Below the pieces are notes generated by a model. That model was given only the letters and a program-made list of their open reading frames with translations. It was not told where the DNA came from and ran no database searches. A DNA stretch of 14,826 nt. It comes from Treponema sp. UBA3819 (GTDB lineage: Bacteria > Spirochaetota > Spirochaetia > Treponematales > Treponemataceae). The position numbers were made by a program, and so were the translations under genes. Below, one piece after another: positions 6,930 to 13,465 of this stretch (positions are counted from its first letter, which is position 1; every line of letters begins with the position of its first letter). The stretch lies in assembly GCA_002369025.1 (NCBI GenBank), contig DFDV01000146.1:26559-41384 (forward strand). The letters run 5' to 3'.

Positions 6930-7733
6930 ATGGCAAAGATAAAAGTTGAAGACCGTGAATTGTTTAAAGACCGCTGTAAACCTTATGAGGAAAGAATAAA
7001 GCAGGCCCTTGATGCAGAAAAAAAGGAACTGCTTTCCATCAATCAGGATGCGGCTCAAAAGGCCTACAAAAAATTCAAACTCAGCGAAGCCATGCTTTCC
7101 ATCGCCGCAGACTACATGCAGATAAACAATCTGTCTGTGGAACTGATCGATACAAAAAATAATGATGCCTTAAACGATGCCCGCAAAATCATCTATAAGT
7201 CCATAATTTATCTTGAAGATATCGTTACTCCTACAATAGATGTGCCTTATTCTGACATTGAAGATAAGGTTGCTCAGATTGCAGAAATTGATGTGGAAAA
7301 ACGCTGGTATCTGGTGCGCAAGATGGGACTTACCATTCAGCTTCTGGAAGATGCCTTTGGCGAAAATTCAAAATGGAAGATGTCCTTTATTGAAATTCGC
7401 GGACGGGCTGCAGTCGTTGCAAAGAACATGCTCGACTGGAAGGAAGCAATTAAAGTCTATTTTGATTCCAGCCTGCCGCATTTTGATACCGTAGTCTACT
7501 ATATTCGTCTCCTGCGAAAACAGTTCAGTCAGATTGCAGTACAGTACAGGGATAAATATGAACTTTCTTCCCGCCGCCTGGACGACATGAAGTCTGCCAT
7601 CCGTTTTGTTCTTGCCGAGCGAAGAATCTGTATTCTGATTGGCGAAAAAGATGATGCTGAAAAACTCAAGAGTAATGCCCAGGTCTGGAAAGATAAACTT
7701 GATGCAGACAAAAAATCTGGTGTAGCAAAATAG
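6930..7733 (+). CDS. Conserved helical protein of unknown function
   Basis: I do not recognise a named family in this 267-residue product. It is soluble, highly charged and predicted mostly helical, with a Lys/Glu-rich start (DRCKPYEERIKQALDAEKKELL), a repeated-helix feel through the middle, an aromatic stretch DSSLPHFDTVVYYIRLLRKQF (about 178-198), and a charged C-terminus. There is no signal peptide, membrane segment or metal motif. The ATG at 6930 is preferred over ATG 6924, which overlaps the recN stop, because AAGGGG (6917-6922) is 7 nt before 6930 but only 1 nt before 6924. The position between recN and the HD protein, with gaps of 2 and 18 nt, indicates one transcript. I recall an unknown gene at the same place after recN in T. 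pallidum, which would make it a lineage-conserved protein. Confidence 0.75.
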   Translation: MAKIKVEDRELFKDRCKPYEERIKQALDAEKKELLSINQDAAQKAYKKFKLSEAMLSIAADYMQINNLSVELIDTKNNDALNDARKIIYKSIIYLEDIVTPTIDVPYSDIEDKVAQIAEIDVEKRWYLVRKMGLTIQLLEDAFGENSKWKMSFIEIRGRAAVVAKNMLDWKEAIKVYFDSSLPHFDTVVYYIRLLRKQFSQIAVQYRDKYELSSRRLDDMKSAIRFVLAERRICILIGEKDDAEKLKSNAQVWKDKLDADKKSGVAK

Positions 7734-7751
7734 TCTGATGGACGGAAGGGA

Positions 7752-8978
7752 ATGATTGACGAAAAACTCATCCTAAAAATATTTGAAGGTTTCTCAATCC
7801 AGCGCTGGAATGATCTGGTGCGTCCCTTTGAAATCGTTGAGATGGATAAGGCTGCAGAAAAAATGGTTGCCGCCTACATCATCGGAAAATATGAGGAAGA
7901 GCAGGGCCACGAAATTGACTGGGAATGGATGATTTATGCCTCCCTCTTTGACCTGCTCAAAAAAATTGCCCTCTGCGATATCAAAAGTCCCGTACAGCGC
8001 ATGATTCGCCAGCAGTATCCCCAGGAATACATCCGCCTGAACGAATGGGTGCTTTCCCAGTACCGTAATTTGATTCACGACAAAGATTTGTTCTCCCGCT
8101 TTACTATGTACATCGGTCAGACTGCCGGCTCCATCAAGTTAAAGGAAAATGCTTCTCTGTCTGCCCGCGTACTCAGAGCTGCCCATAAGTTTTCTTCACT
8201 GAGGGAACTGGAAATGCTTTCCGTGGTGAATGAAGAGGCCAGACTTACTGACATCCGCAAGGGGCTGAATGAAGACATTCAGGAATTTCTGGATTTGCGG
8301 GGCATGCAGCTTTTAGTTACCCGCCAGCGTCCTTTTGATTTAATCATGCATGTGGAACAGCTTCGCTTTCAGACCCGCTGGAATCAGACTCCCCGGGTAC
8401 CGCATACAAGCGTTCTGGGGCATTGTTTTTTTGTTGCAATATCTACTCTGCTGCTGGTGAGGGATGCGGGTAAGCCCCTGTGTCCAAAGCGTCTTTTTAA
8501 TGACTTTTTCTGTGCCCTTTTTCATGATTTACCTGAGGCGGTTACCCGGGACATTATTTCTCCTGTAAAGCAGGCTACTGATGAACTTCCCGCAGTGGTA
8601 AAGCATATTGAAGATGAAATCGTAAAGAGTGAGCTTGTCCCCCTCATGGAAGATTTTTACAAAGACGAACTCATGTATTTTACCAGCGATGAATTCTTGA
8701 ATAAGGTAATCGTAAACGGTCAGGTAAAGAGCCTTGAATGGGAAGAGCTGAACAGTGACTACAACAGCGATTCTTATTCTCCTGTTGACGGCCGTACAGT
8801 CCGCCTTGCAGACCATCTTTCTGCCTTTATCGAAGCAGATTCTTCTATAAAATACGGTATCACCAGCAATCACCTTAAAAGCGGCCGGGACAATATCCTT
8901 AAATCATATCCCGCCGGAAAAATCATCAACGGTATAGAAATCGCAGACCTCCTCGGACGCATAGCTGCCGCAAAATGA
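7752..8978 (+). CDS. Tandem HD-domain protein, second copy YfbR-like phosphohydrolase
   Basis: The 408-residue product ends in an HD domain like that of YfbR-type 5'-deoxynucleotidases (PF13023 type): QTRWN...HTSVLGH (H218, H224), LFHDLPE (H258, D259, E262), TRDIISPVK, and RLADHLSAFIEAD (D354). Metal-dependent removal of phosphate from nucleotides is the likely activity. The N-terminal half is a second copy of the same domain: residues 18-82 align without gaps to 209-273, sharing RWN, SLF/ALF, DI and SPV, and the later RVLRAAHKFSSLRELE (139-154) matches RTVRLADHLSAFIEAD. In the first copy the ligands are gone (H224 to K33, H258-D259 to D67-L68, E262 to K71, D354 to H145). The start is a little uncertain: GGAAGGG ends 1 nt before the ATG. 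An in-frame stop at 7731 rules out an earlier start. It follows the unknown gene by 18 nt. Confidence 0.85.
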   Translation: MIDEKLILKIFEGFSIQRWNDLVRPFEIVEMDKAAEKMVAAYIIGKYEEEQGHEIDWEWMIYASLFDLLKKIALCDIKSPVQRMIRQQYPQEYIRLNEWVLSQYRNLIHDKDLFSRFTMYIGQTAGSIKLKENASLSARVLRAAHKFSSLRELEMLSVVNEEARLTDIRKGLNEDIQEFLDLRGMQLLVTRQRPFDLIMHVEQLRFQTRWNQTPRVPHTSVLGHCFFVAISTLLLVRDAGKPLCPKRLFNDFFCALFHDLPEAVTRDIISPVKQATDELPAVVKHIEDEIVKSELVPLMEDFYKDELMYFTSDEFLNKVIVNGQVKSLEWEELNSDYNSDSYSPVDGRTVRLADHLSAFIEADSSIKYGITSNHLKSGRDNILKSYPAGKIINGIEIADLLGRIAAAK

Positions 8979-9040
8979 CGCACAGTCTGGCAAAATAAGA
9001 ACTAATCAAACTCAGCATTTCTGCCGAAAATAGATATGCT

Positions 9041-9943
9041 ATGAACTGTACCATTTTAAAAAACGCATGTATTTCACTCTTTTTTCTTGCTGCGGTAGGA
9101 TTAGCTTTTGCTGACACAACGCATGTTGTTCAGAAGGGCGATACTTTGTATTCCCTCAGCCGTACTTATGGAACTTCCGTGCAGGCAATTTGTGAGGCAA
9201 ACGGAATTGCGGACGGTTCATCAGTCAAAGTCGGTCAGAAACTGACTATTCCGGGTGCTCCTGCAAGCGTAAGTCCTCAGCCTGCTCAGACAGTAAAGCA
9301 GGGAGATGGAAGCTATACCGTACAGAAAGGAGACACTTGGTACGGTATTGCCCGCACTTTTTCTACCAATGTAAATGAACTTTACACGCTTAACGGTGTA
9401 GATAAGGATGCAACTCTCAAAGTCGGCCAGAAAATCAGGGTTCCCGGCGGAAGTAATGCAGTCGCATCTGCAAAAGATTCAAAAGAATCAAAAGAGACAA
9501 AAAAAGATACAGCAAAAGCGGCTCCACTTGTGGTCAATGTTCCGAAAATTGAAGACCCCCGGACCTATTCAAACAAGAAGGGAGATTCTTCTCTGGTCTG
9601 GCCTGTTGAAAAACCGGCGGTTACCTATGTATCCGGCAAGATGAACGGCGTAAACTTAAGTGCAAAAAAAGATGAATCTGTAACGGCAATCCGTGCAGGC
9701 ACAGTCATGTTCAGCGGAACCTACCGCGGTTTTGGAAATGTCGTTTTCATTCAGAGCAAGACAGGTCATATCTACGCATATACCGGACTTGGAACAGTAA
9801 AAGTGAACAAGGGTGACTATTGCGTCTTTGGCGCCCAGATTGGTACGGCAGGCGTGGATAGTTATACGTCTAAGCCGCAGATGTCCCTTATGGTCTTCCA
9901 GAACGGGCTTCCCATCGATCCCGCAAAAGCACCCCGGGGCTAA
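9041..9943 (+). CDS. Secreted protein with two LysM and a degenerate M23 domain
   Basis: The 300-residue product begins with a signal peptide (Lys7, hydrophobic core 9-21, AFA|DTT cleavage after A24). Two LysM peptidoglycan-binding modules follow at about 28-71 (VVQKGDTLYSLSRTYG...VGQKLTIPG) and 92-137 (TVQKGDTWYGIARTF...VGQKIRVPG). A Lys/Ser-rich linker leads to an M23 (LytM) fold at about 187-298. Its zinc and catalytic positions are changed: HxGxD reads M201-N-G-V-N205, the Tyr-Ala-His-Leu motif reads YAYTGL, and the C-terminal HxH reads Q280-M-S282. It should therefore bind cell wall in the periplasm without cutting it, perhaps activating an amidase as EnvC and NlpD do. No clear ribosome binding site precedes the ATG, which overlaps a mini reading frame (ATG CTA TGA at 9036). 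It follows the HD gene by 62 nt and ends in a hairpin. Confidence 0.88.
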   Translation: MNCTILKNACISLFFLAAVGLAFADTTHVVQKGDTLYSLSRTYGTSVQAICEANGIADGSSVKVGQKLTIPGAPASVSPQPAQTVKQGDGSYTVQKGDTWYGIARTFSTNVNELYTLNGVDKDATLKVGQKIRVPGGSNAVASAKDSKESKETKKDTAKAAPLVVNVPKIEDPRTYSNKKGDSSLVWPVEKPAVTYVSGKMNGVNLSAKKDESVTAIRAGTVMFSGTYRGFGNVVFIQSKTGHIYAYTGLGTVKVNKGDYCVFGAQIGTAGVDSYTSKPQMSLMVFQNGLPIDPAKAPRG

Positions 9944-9957
9944 AGACCGGCGCTTTT
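9925..9957 (+). terminator. Hairpin over the LysM gene stop codon
   Basis: AAAAGC (9925-9930) pairs with GCTTTT (9952-9957), and inside it CCGG (9934-9937) pairs with CCGG (9947-9950) across a small bulge, leaving the loop GGCTAAAGA that contains the stop codon. The G+C-rich inner stem and T-run make it a plausible intrinsic terminator for the row of genes starting at 3220. Confidence 0.5.
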
Positions 9958-9985
9958 CCAAAACATTTTTCAGCAGATTTTTCCA

Positions 9986-10014
9986 TTGTATTCTCAAAAA
10001 ACTCGTGATATAAT
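9986..10014 (+). promoter_or_regulatory. Extended -10 promoter of the phosphohexomutase gene
   Basis: TTGTAT (9986-9991), a 17-bp spacer, and a consensus TATAAT (10009-10014) preceded by TG at 10006-10007 form a very good extended -10 promoter. The start would fall at about 10020-10022, only 2-4 nt before the ATG at 10024. No Shine-Dalgarno sequence exists in that gap, so the mRNA is predicted to be nearly leaderless. Confidence 0.7.
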
Positions 10015-10023
10015 GTTAGCACT

Positions 10024-11877
10024 ATGAATCACGGGATGATTACATCGGCTTCGGGCTGGCGCAAGGTATTTGCCCTTTCCGGGGATGAAGAAGATACGAC
10101 AAACCAAATCAGTGCGGACAATACGGTTCTTTCCGCCCTTGCAGCGGACACATTTGCCGCCTATATGATTGCAAGGACAGGAGAGGAGCGAAAGCCTGTT
10201 ATTGTTCTTGGAACAGATGCCCGCCCTACAGGTCCTGCCATTGCCGATGCCATGCTGCGTGCCCTTCTTGCAAACGGACTTTCCGTTCAGTATGCGGGAA
10301 TCATTGCGGCTCCCGAAATCATGGCATATTCCCGCGCCTTTGACGGCTTTGTTTACATTTCTGCAAGTCACAATCCTGTCGGACATAACGGCATTAAATT
10401 CGGCCTGAACGATGGCGGCGTACTTGACCGGGACGAAAACGCAAAACTTGTTGCGGCTTTTGAAGAACGCTGTGCAGATTCTAAGGCGGTGCAGAACGCT
10501 ATTGCGATAATGGGACGCTGCCCGGAAGCCGCATTTGACTGGGTAATGGCAGAAAGCCCGGCGGTAAAACAGGAGGCCCTGTCTTCATACCGTTCTTTTG
10601 AAAAGCGCACTATTGCCGCCTCAGAAGATATAGCCGCCCAAAACGAACTCTTTTCCCTTCTCCGCGCGCGCACAAAGAAAAACCCTCTGGGCATAGTCTG
10701 CGACATGAACGGCTCTGCGCGAACACTTTCCATTGACGAATCATTTTTTGCCGAATGCGGCATCAATTTCTACGCCATAAACAATCAGCCGGGAAAAATC
10801 GCGCACACAATAATTCCCGAGCCGGAAAATCTTGTTTACTGTGCGCGCAAAATGAACCGCCTGCACAAGGACGGAACAAGCGATGCCCTTTTAGGCTACA
10901 TGCCTGACTGCGACGGTGACCGGGGAAACATTGTCTACTGGAATGAAGTGACGGAAAAAGCAGAAGTACTCAAGGCTCAGGAAGTTTTTGCCCTGTCCGT
11001 GCTTGCTGAACTTTCCTATGCAACCTACAAAAACGGCGGACTTCCTGCTCACGGTCTTCTGGCAAAGGCAATTCAGACCAAAAATGACTCGGAAGATCCC
11101 GATGAACAGCGTCTTGGTGTGGCAGTAAACTGTCCTACATCCATGAGAATAGAAGAAATTGCTTCCGCTTTTGGCGCAAAAGTCTTCCGTGCAGAAGTAG
11201 GGGAGGCAAATGTAGTCAATCTGGCCCGTGAAAAGCGGGAAGAAGGCTGCCTTGTACCGATTCTGGGCGAAGGTTCTAACGGCGGAAACATCACTCACCC
11301 GGCCGCTGTCCGTGACCCTATGAACACCATTTTTGCCCTCATCAAACTGCTTGCCCTCCGCGACCAGGGCGACCGCAAAGGCCTCTTCCATCTCTGGTGT
11401 GAAGCAAGCAGGCAGCTGGACAAATACAAGGATGACTTTACCCTTTCTGACATAATTGCCACTCTTCCCGTTTACACCACCACAGGCGTAAGCGAAAAGC
11501 GTGCAATCCTACATATCAATACGGAAAATCATGCGGTCTTAAAAAGAAGATTCCAGAAAGTTTTTGAAGACGAATGGCAGAAAAAACGCGTCAATCTGCT
11601 CAAAAAATATGGTTTTGCATCCTACGAGGCTGTCGCCACCAACGGCACAAAAGAGACCCGCAATATCGAAGATTTTGGCCTGAGCGGAAAAGGCGGACTT
11701 AAAATCATCTTCTACAATGAAAAGACCCAGCCGCTTGCCTTTATCTGGATGCGGGGCAGTGGTACTGAGCCGGTATTCAGAATCATGTGCGATGTAAAAG
11801 GCTCCGATTCAAAAATGGAAAAAAGCCTGCTCGCATGGGAAACGGAGATGATTCAGCGGGCGGATGAGATGCAGTGA
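10024..11877 (+). CDS. Phosphoglucomutase/phosphomannomutase family protein
   Basis: This alpha-D-phosphohexomutase interconverts hexose 1- and 6-phosphates in the cytoplasm, feeding polysaccharide, glycogen or nucleotide-sugar synthesis. All four active-site motifs are present in order: the phosphoserine loop SASHNP with catalytic S115, the Mg-binding DCDGDR (D295, D297, D299, R300), the sugar-binding GEGSNGG (415-421, Ser-Asn in place of the usual Glu-Ser), and the phosphate-binding RGSGTEP (577-583). At 617 residues it is longer than typical bacterial members of about 450-580. The N-terminal SGWRKVF is the usual first strand of the family. Substrate preference cannot be told by eye: the GEGSNGG variant departs from the GEMSGH and GEESGG forms. 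It has its own promoter close to the start and ends before a strong palindrome. Active-site residues are intact, so it should be a working enzyme. Confidence 0.92.
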   Translation: MNHGMITSASGWRKVFALSGDEEDTTNQISADNTVLSALAADTFAAYMIARTGEERKPVIVLGTDARPTGPAIADAMLRALLANGLSVQYAGIIAAPEIMAYSRAFDGFVYISASHNPVGHNGIKFGLNDGGVLDRDENAKLVAAFEERCADSKAVQNAIAIMGRCPEAAFDWVMAESPAVKQEALSSYRSFEKRTIAASEDIAAQNELFSLLRARTKKNPLGIVCDMNGSARTLSIDESFFAECGINFYAINNQPGKIAHTIIPEPENLVYCARKMNRLHKDGTSDALLGYMPDCDGDRGNIVYWNEVTEKAEVLKAQEVFALSVLAELSYATYKNGGLPAHGLLAKAIQTKNDSEDPDEQRLGVAVNCPTSMRIEEIASAFGAKVFRAEVGEANVVNLAREKREEGCLVPILGEGSNGGNITHPAAVRDPMNTIFALIKLLALRDQGDRKGLFHLWCEASRQLDKYKDDFTLSDIIATLPVYTTTGVSEKRAILHINTENHAVLKRRFQKVFEDEWQKKRVNLLKKYGFASYEAVATNGTKETRNIEDFGLSGKGGLKIIFYNEKTQPLAFIWMRGSGTEPVFRIMCDVKGSDSKMEKSLLAWETEMIQRADEMQ

Positions 11878-11920
11878 GAGAGGGGAAAGCCTTTCTAGTG
11901 AAAACTTATTCAAAATTTAC

Positions 11921-11949
11921 AAAAGTTTTCAGTACTACTGAAAACTTTT
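11921..11949. terminator. Perfect palindromic hairpin between convergent genes
   Basis: AAAAGTTTTCAGTA (11921-11934), a single C, and TACTGAAAACTTTT (11936-11949) are perfect reverse complements. The right arm overlaps the stop codon of the minus-strand gene. T-rich tails on both sides suit a bidirectional intrinsic terminator for the mutase and the opposing gene. A third partial arm, TGAAAACTT at 11900-11908, could compete for pairing with 11923-11931. Confidence 0.65.
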
Positions 11950-12352
11950 ACTTTATAAAATAACTCGCCGTAGACACGCGGAACATTTTGTTCAGCGACA
12001 CGGTGACATTCTTTGACGACTTGTAGCCCAAGATTCCCTTGAACACAAATCCCCAGAACGCGCCGATTGCCCGCTTCTGAAAATCCGAAAGAAAGGCGTT
12101 TTCGTCGCCCGTGATTTTTACCAAATCTTCCTTGCGCACTTCCAAAAAAGTCTTGACAGGTGGAATTTTGAACACATCATTGCAAAAAACAATGTGAGAG
12201 AGCAATTCCGTGTCGCTTGCCGCGTCCAGGCAGAGATTTTTGAGCGGGGAATTTTTTTCATCATGATAGAACGGCGAAAAATTCGCATACATTTTTAAGA
12301 ATCCTGTCTCAAGCTGGGCAAGAATTTCTTTTGAAGAAAAAGGTATCTGCAT
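11948..12352 (-). CDS. Small unknown protein
   Basis: I recognise no family in this 134-residue product. It is likely a real gene: on the minus strand AAGGA (12358-12362) sits 5 nt before the ATG at 12352, and the frame ends within the palindrome that would stop transcription. The N-terminal half is mixed and acidic (ETGFLKMYANFSPFYHDEKN), with cysteines at 41 and 57. The C-terminal part has a more hydrophobic helix, FQKRAIGAFWGFVFKGILGY, and a basic tail. There is no signal peptide. It is convergent with the mutase and divergent from the small membrane protein, sharing a long intergenic region with it. Confidence 0.55.
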   Translation of the reverse strand: MQIPFSSKEILAQLETGFLKMYANFSPFYHDEKNSPLKNLCLDAASDTELLSHIVFCNDVFKIPPVKTFLEVRKEDLVKITGDENAFLSDFQKRAIGAFWGFVFKGILGYKSSKNVTVSLNKMFRVSTASYFIK

Positions 12353-12370
12353 AGTTTTCCTTATTCAACC

Positions 12371-12400
12371 TTGACAGACATACCCCACTTGTAGTAATAT
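12371..12400 (+). promoter_or_regulatory. Candidate promoter with consensus TTGACA
   Basis: TTGACA (12371-12376) is followed after 18 bp by TAATAT (12395-12400), pointing toward the genes at 12574 onward. Transcription would begin near 12407 at the edge of an 11-bp inverted repeat, giving a leader of about 165 nt that includes the poly-G tract. The -10 box matches only 4/6. Confidence 0.4.
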
Positions 12401-12464
12401 AAGCGTAATTCACATTTATAAAATTATTATATGTGAATTACCTCTGACGAGTGGGGGGGGTATG
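12377..12464. repeat. Nested inverted repeat with G8 tract
   Basis: An inner perfect 11-bp inverted repeat, GTAATTCACAT (12405-12415) with ATGTGAATTAC (12431-12441), lies within an outer one: CATACCCCACT (12379-12389) pairs with AGTGGGG...TATG (12450-12464). The outer right arm has eight Gs (12453-12460) against four Cs on the left, so four Gs would bulge. Continuing inward, ACAAG against ACGAG keeps four of five positions. The whole 86-nt unit can fold into one long hairpin. It lies in the 221-nt divergent gap between the minus-strand unknown gene and the small membrane protein gene; I see no coding in that gap. Confidence 0.7.
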
Positions 12465-12573
12465 CTGGTAACATATTCGTCTGTACTATTTGAATCTAGC
12501 AGTTTAAATATACAGATTTTTCCCCTTCCTCGTCAATTAGAATATGTGTTTTACGGTTATAGGAGAAATGGAT

Positions 12574-12882
12574 ATGAAAGATGAAGATGAAAAAGAAACA
12601 GTGCGTGTTGAAAAGCATATTTACCATAAAGGTGATTCTGCACTCACGACGATTTTAAAAGGCATCGGCTGGGTAATTACCTTGCCCTTCAGAATGGTAG
12701 GTGGATTTTTCAAGTGGGTTGTAATCATTCTCTTAGTTCTCATCGTTGGCTATTTTGCATGGACAGCGTATGTCGTCCACGAATCCGCAAAAACAGATTC
12801 AGGCTACACAGAATCCGTAAAATTGCTCAACAACATCATTGAAGCAAGCAAAGAAGCGGACAATTCAGCGAACAACAAGTGA
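12574..12882 (+). CDS. Small single-span membrane protein
   Basis: The 102-residue product has no family I recognise. A charged, acidic N-terminus (residues 1-21) is followed by an amphipathic stretch with aromatics (24-47) and one strong transmembrane helix at about 48-68 (KWVVIILLVLIVGYFAWTAYVV), then a polar 34-residue tail. AGGAG (12561-12565) lies 8 nt before ATG 12574, which is preferred to the in-frame ATGs at 12544 and 12568. Its stop codon lies 8 nt before the next ATG, so the two genes are probably translated together. The first 20 residues are likely cytoplasmic, but topology is not certain. Confidence 0.65.
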   Translation: MKDEDEKETVRVEKHIYHKGDSALTTILKGIGWVITLPFRMVGGFFKWVVIILLVLIVGYFAWTAYVVHESAKTDSGYTESVKLLNNIIEASKEADNSANNK

Positions 12883-12890
12883 GGCAGGAT

Positions 12891-13424
12891 ATGAAAAAGA
12901 GAATCTCGATTTTTGCTTTGGCTATACTGTTAGCTACTTTGAGCGGCTATACCTATTCAGCAACGCTAGAAGATATTGAAGAGATTGAAACGGAACGAAA
13001 AGCCACAGAATTAGCAGAAAAGGAGCGAAAAGAGGCAGAGCAAAAAGCTGCTGAAGAAGCAATTGCCGCAAAACGCAAGGCGAATGAAGCAAAAGCAAAA
13101 TCTTTTGCGAAGGGTTATACTTATCATGGCATAGACGAAGATACTAGCAATGCCCGCTTATTCAAGAATGAAGCATTGGAAGCAGGTCATGCCTATTATA
13201 TTTCAGGATTTGTCGTCTCAGAATATTCAAATAATATGGGGGCTGTTGTAATTTCGCTATTTGAGGAGTCGAATTATCTTCTTGTTGACTATGTTAATGC
13301 GAAAGTCAAGAATGAGGTCCTTAACGCTTCAAAAACGGTATTCGGAAATCTGCCAGTAACAGTCGTTGTCGCAGGCGGCAGCGGTCGTTCAAAAACTCCC
13401 GTAATTTTGGGATTGGTTGAATGA
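12891..13424 (+). CDS. Secreted coiled-coil protein of unknown function
   Basis: The 177-residue product starts with a signal peptide (KKR, hydrophobic core 5-18, cleavage near SA24). A Glu/Lys/Ala-rich helical segment follows at about 25-74 with heptad-like spacing (ELAEKERKEAEQKAAEEAIAA region), then a globular C-terminal domain of about 100 residues with alternating hydrophobic strands (YYISGFVVSEY, GAVVISLFEE, NYLLVDYV, VTVVVAGG, VILGLVE). That could be a small beta barrel of the OB type, but this is a guess. ATG 12891 is chosen over GTG 12879 because GAGG (12881-12884) lies 6 nt before it. It is the second gene of a pair with the membrane protein. I cannot assign a function. Confidence 0.65.
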   Translation: MKKRISIFALAILLATLSGYTYSATLEDIEEIETERKATELAEKERKEAEQKAAEEAIAAKRKANEAKAKSFAKGYTYHGIDEDTSNARLFKNEALEAGHAYYISGFVVSEYSNNMGAVVISLFEESNYLLVDYVNAKVKNEVLNASKTVFGNLPVTVVVAGGSGRSKTPVILGLVE

Positions 13425-13465
13425 AAGCAATGATTGTGTTAGAATAGATTTATCGAGGCACTGAT

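Noticed and set aside
7755..7757. ATT at 7755 as the true start of the HD gene
   Set aside because: The spacing to GGAAGGG would be good, but ATT starts are very rare and the ATG at 7752 is one codon away, so the product would be almost the same.
9036..9043. TATGCT-type -10 box giving a leaderless LysM mRNA
   Set aside because: The box abuts the ATG, so transcription would start inside the gene, and no -35 box fits.
10891..11391. Open frame of 166 codons antisense to the mutase gene
   Set aside because: The sense frame carries the active-site motifs; the antisense product shows no family features and no start signal.
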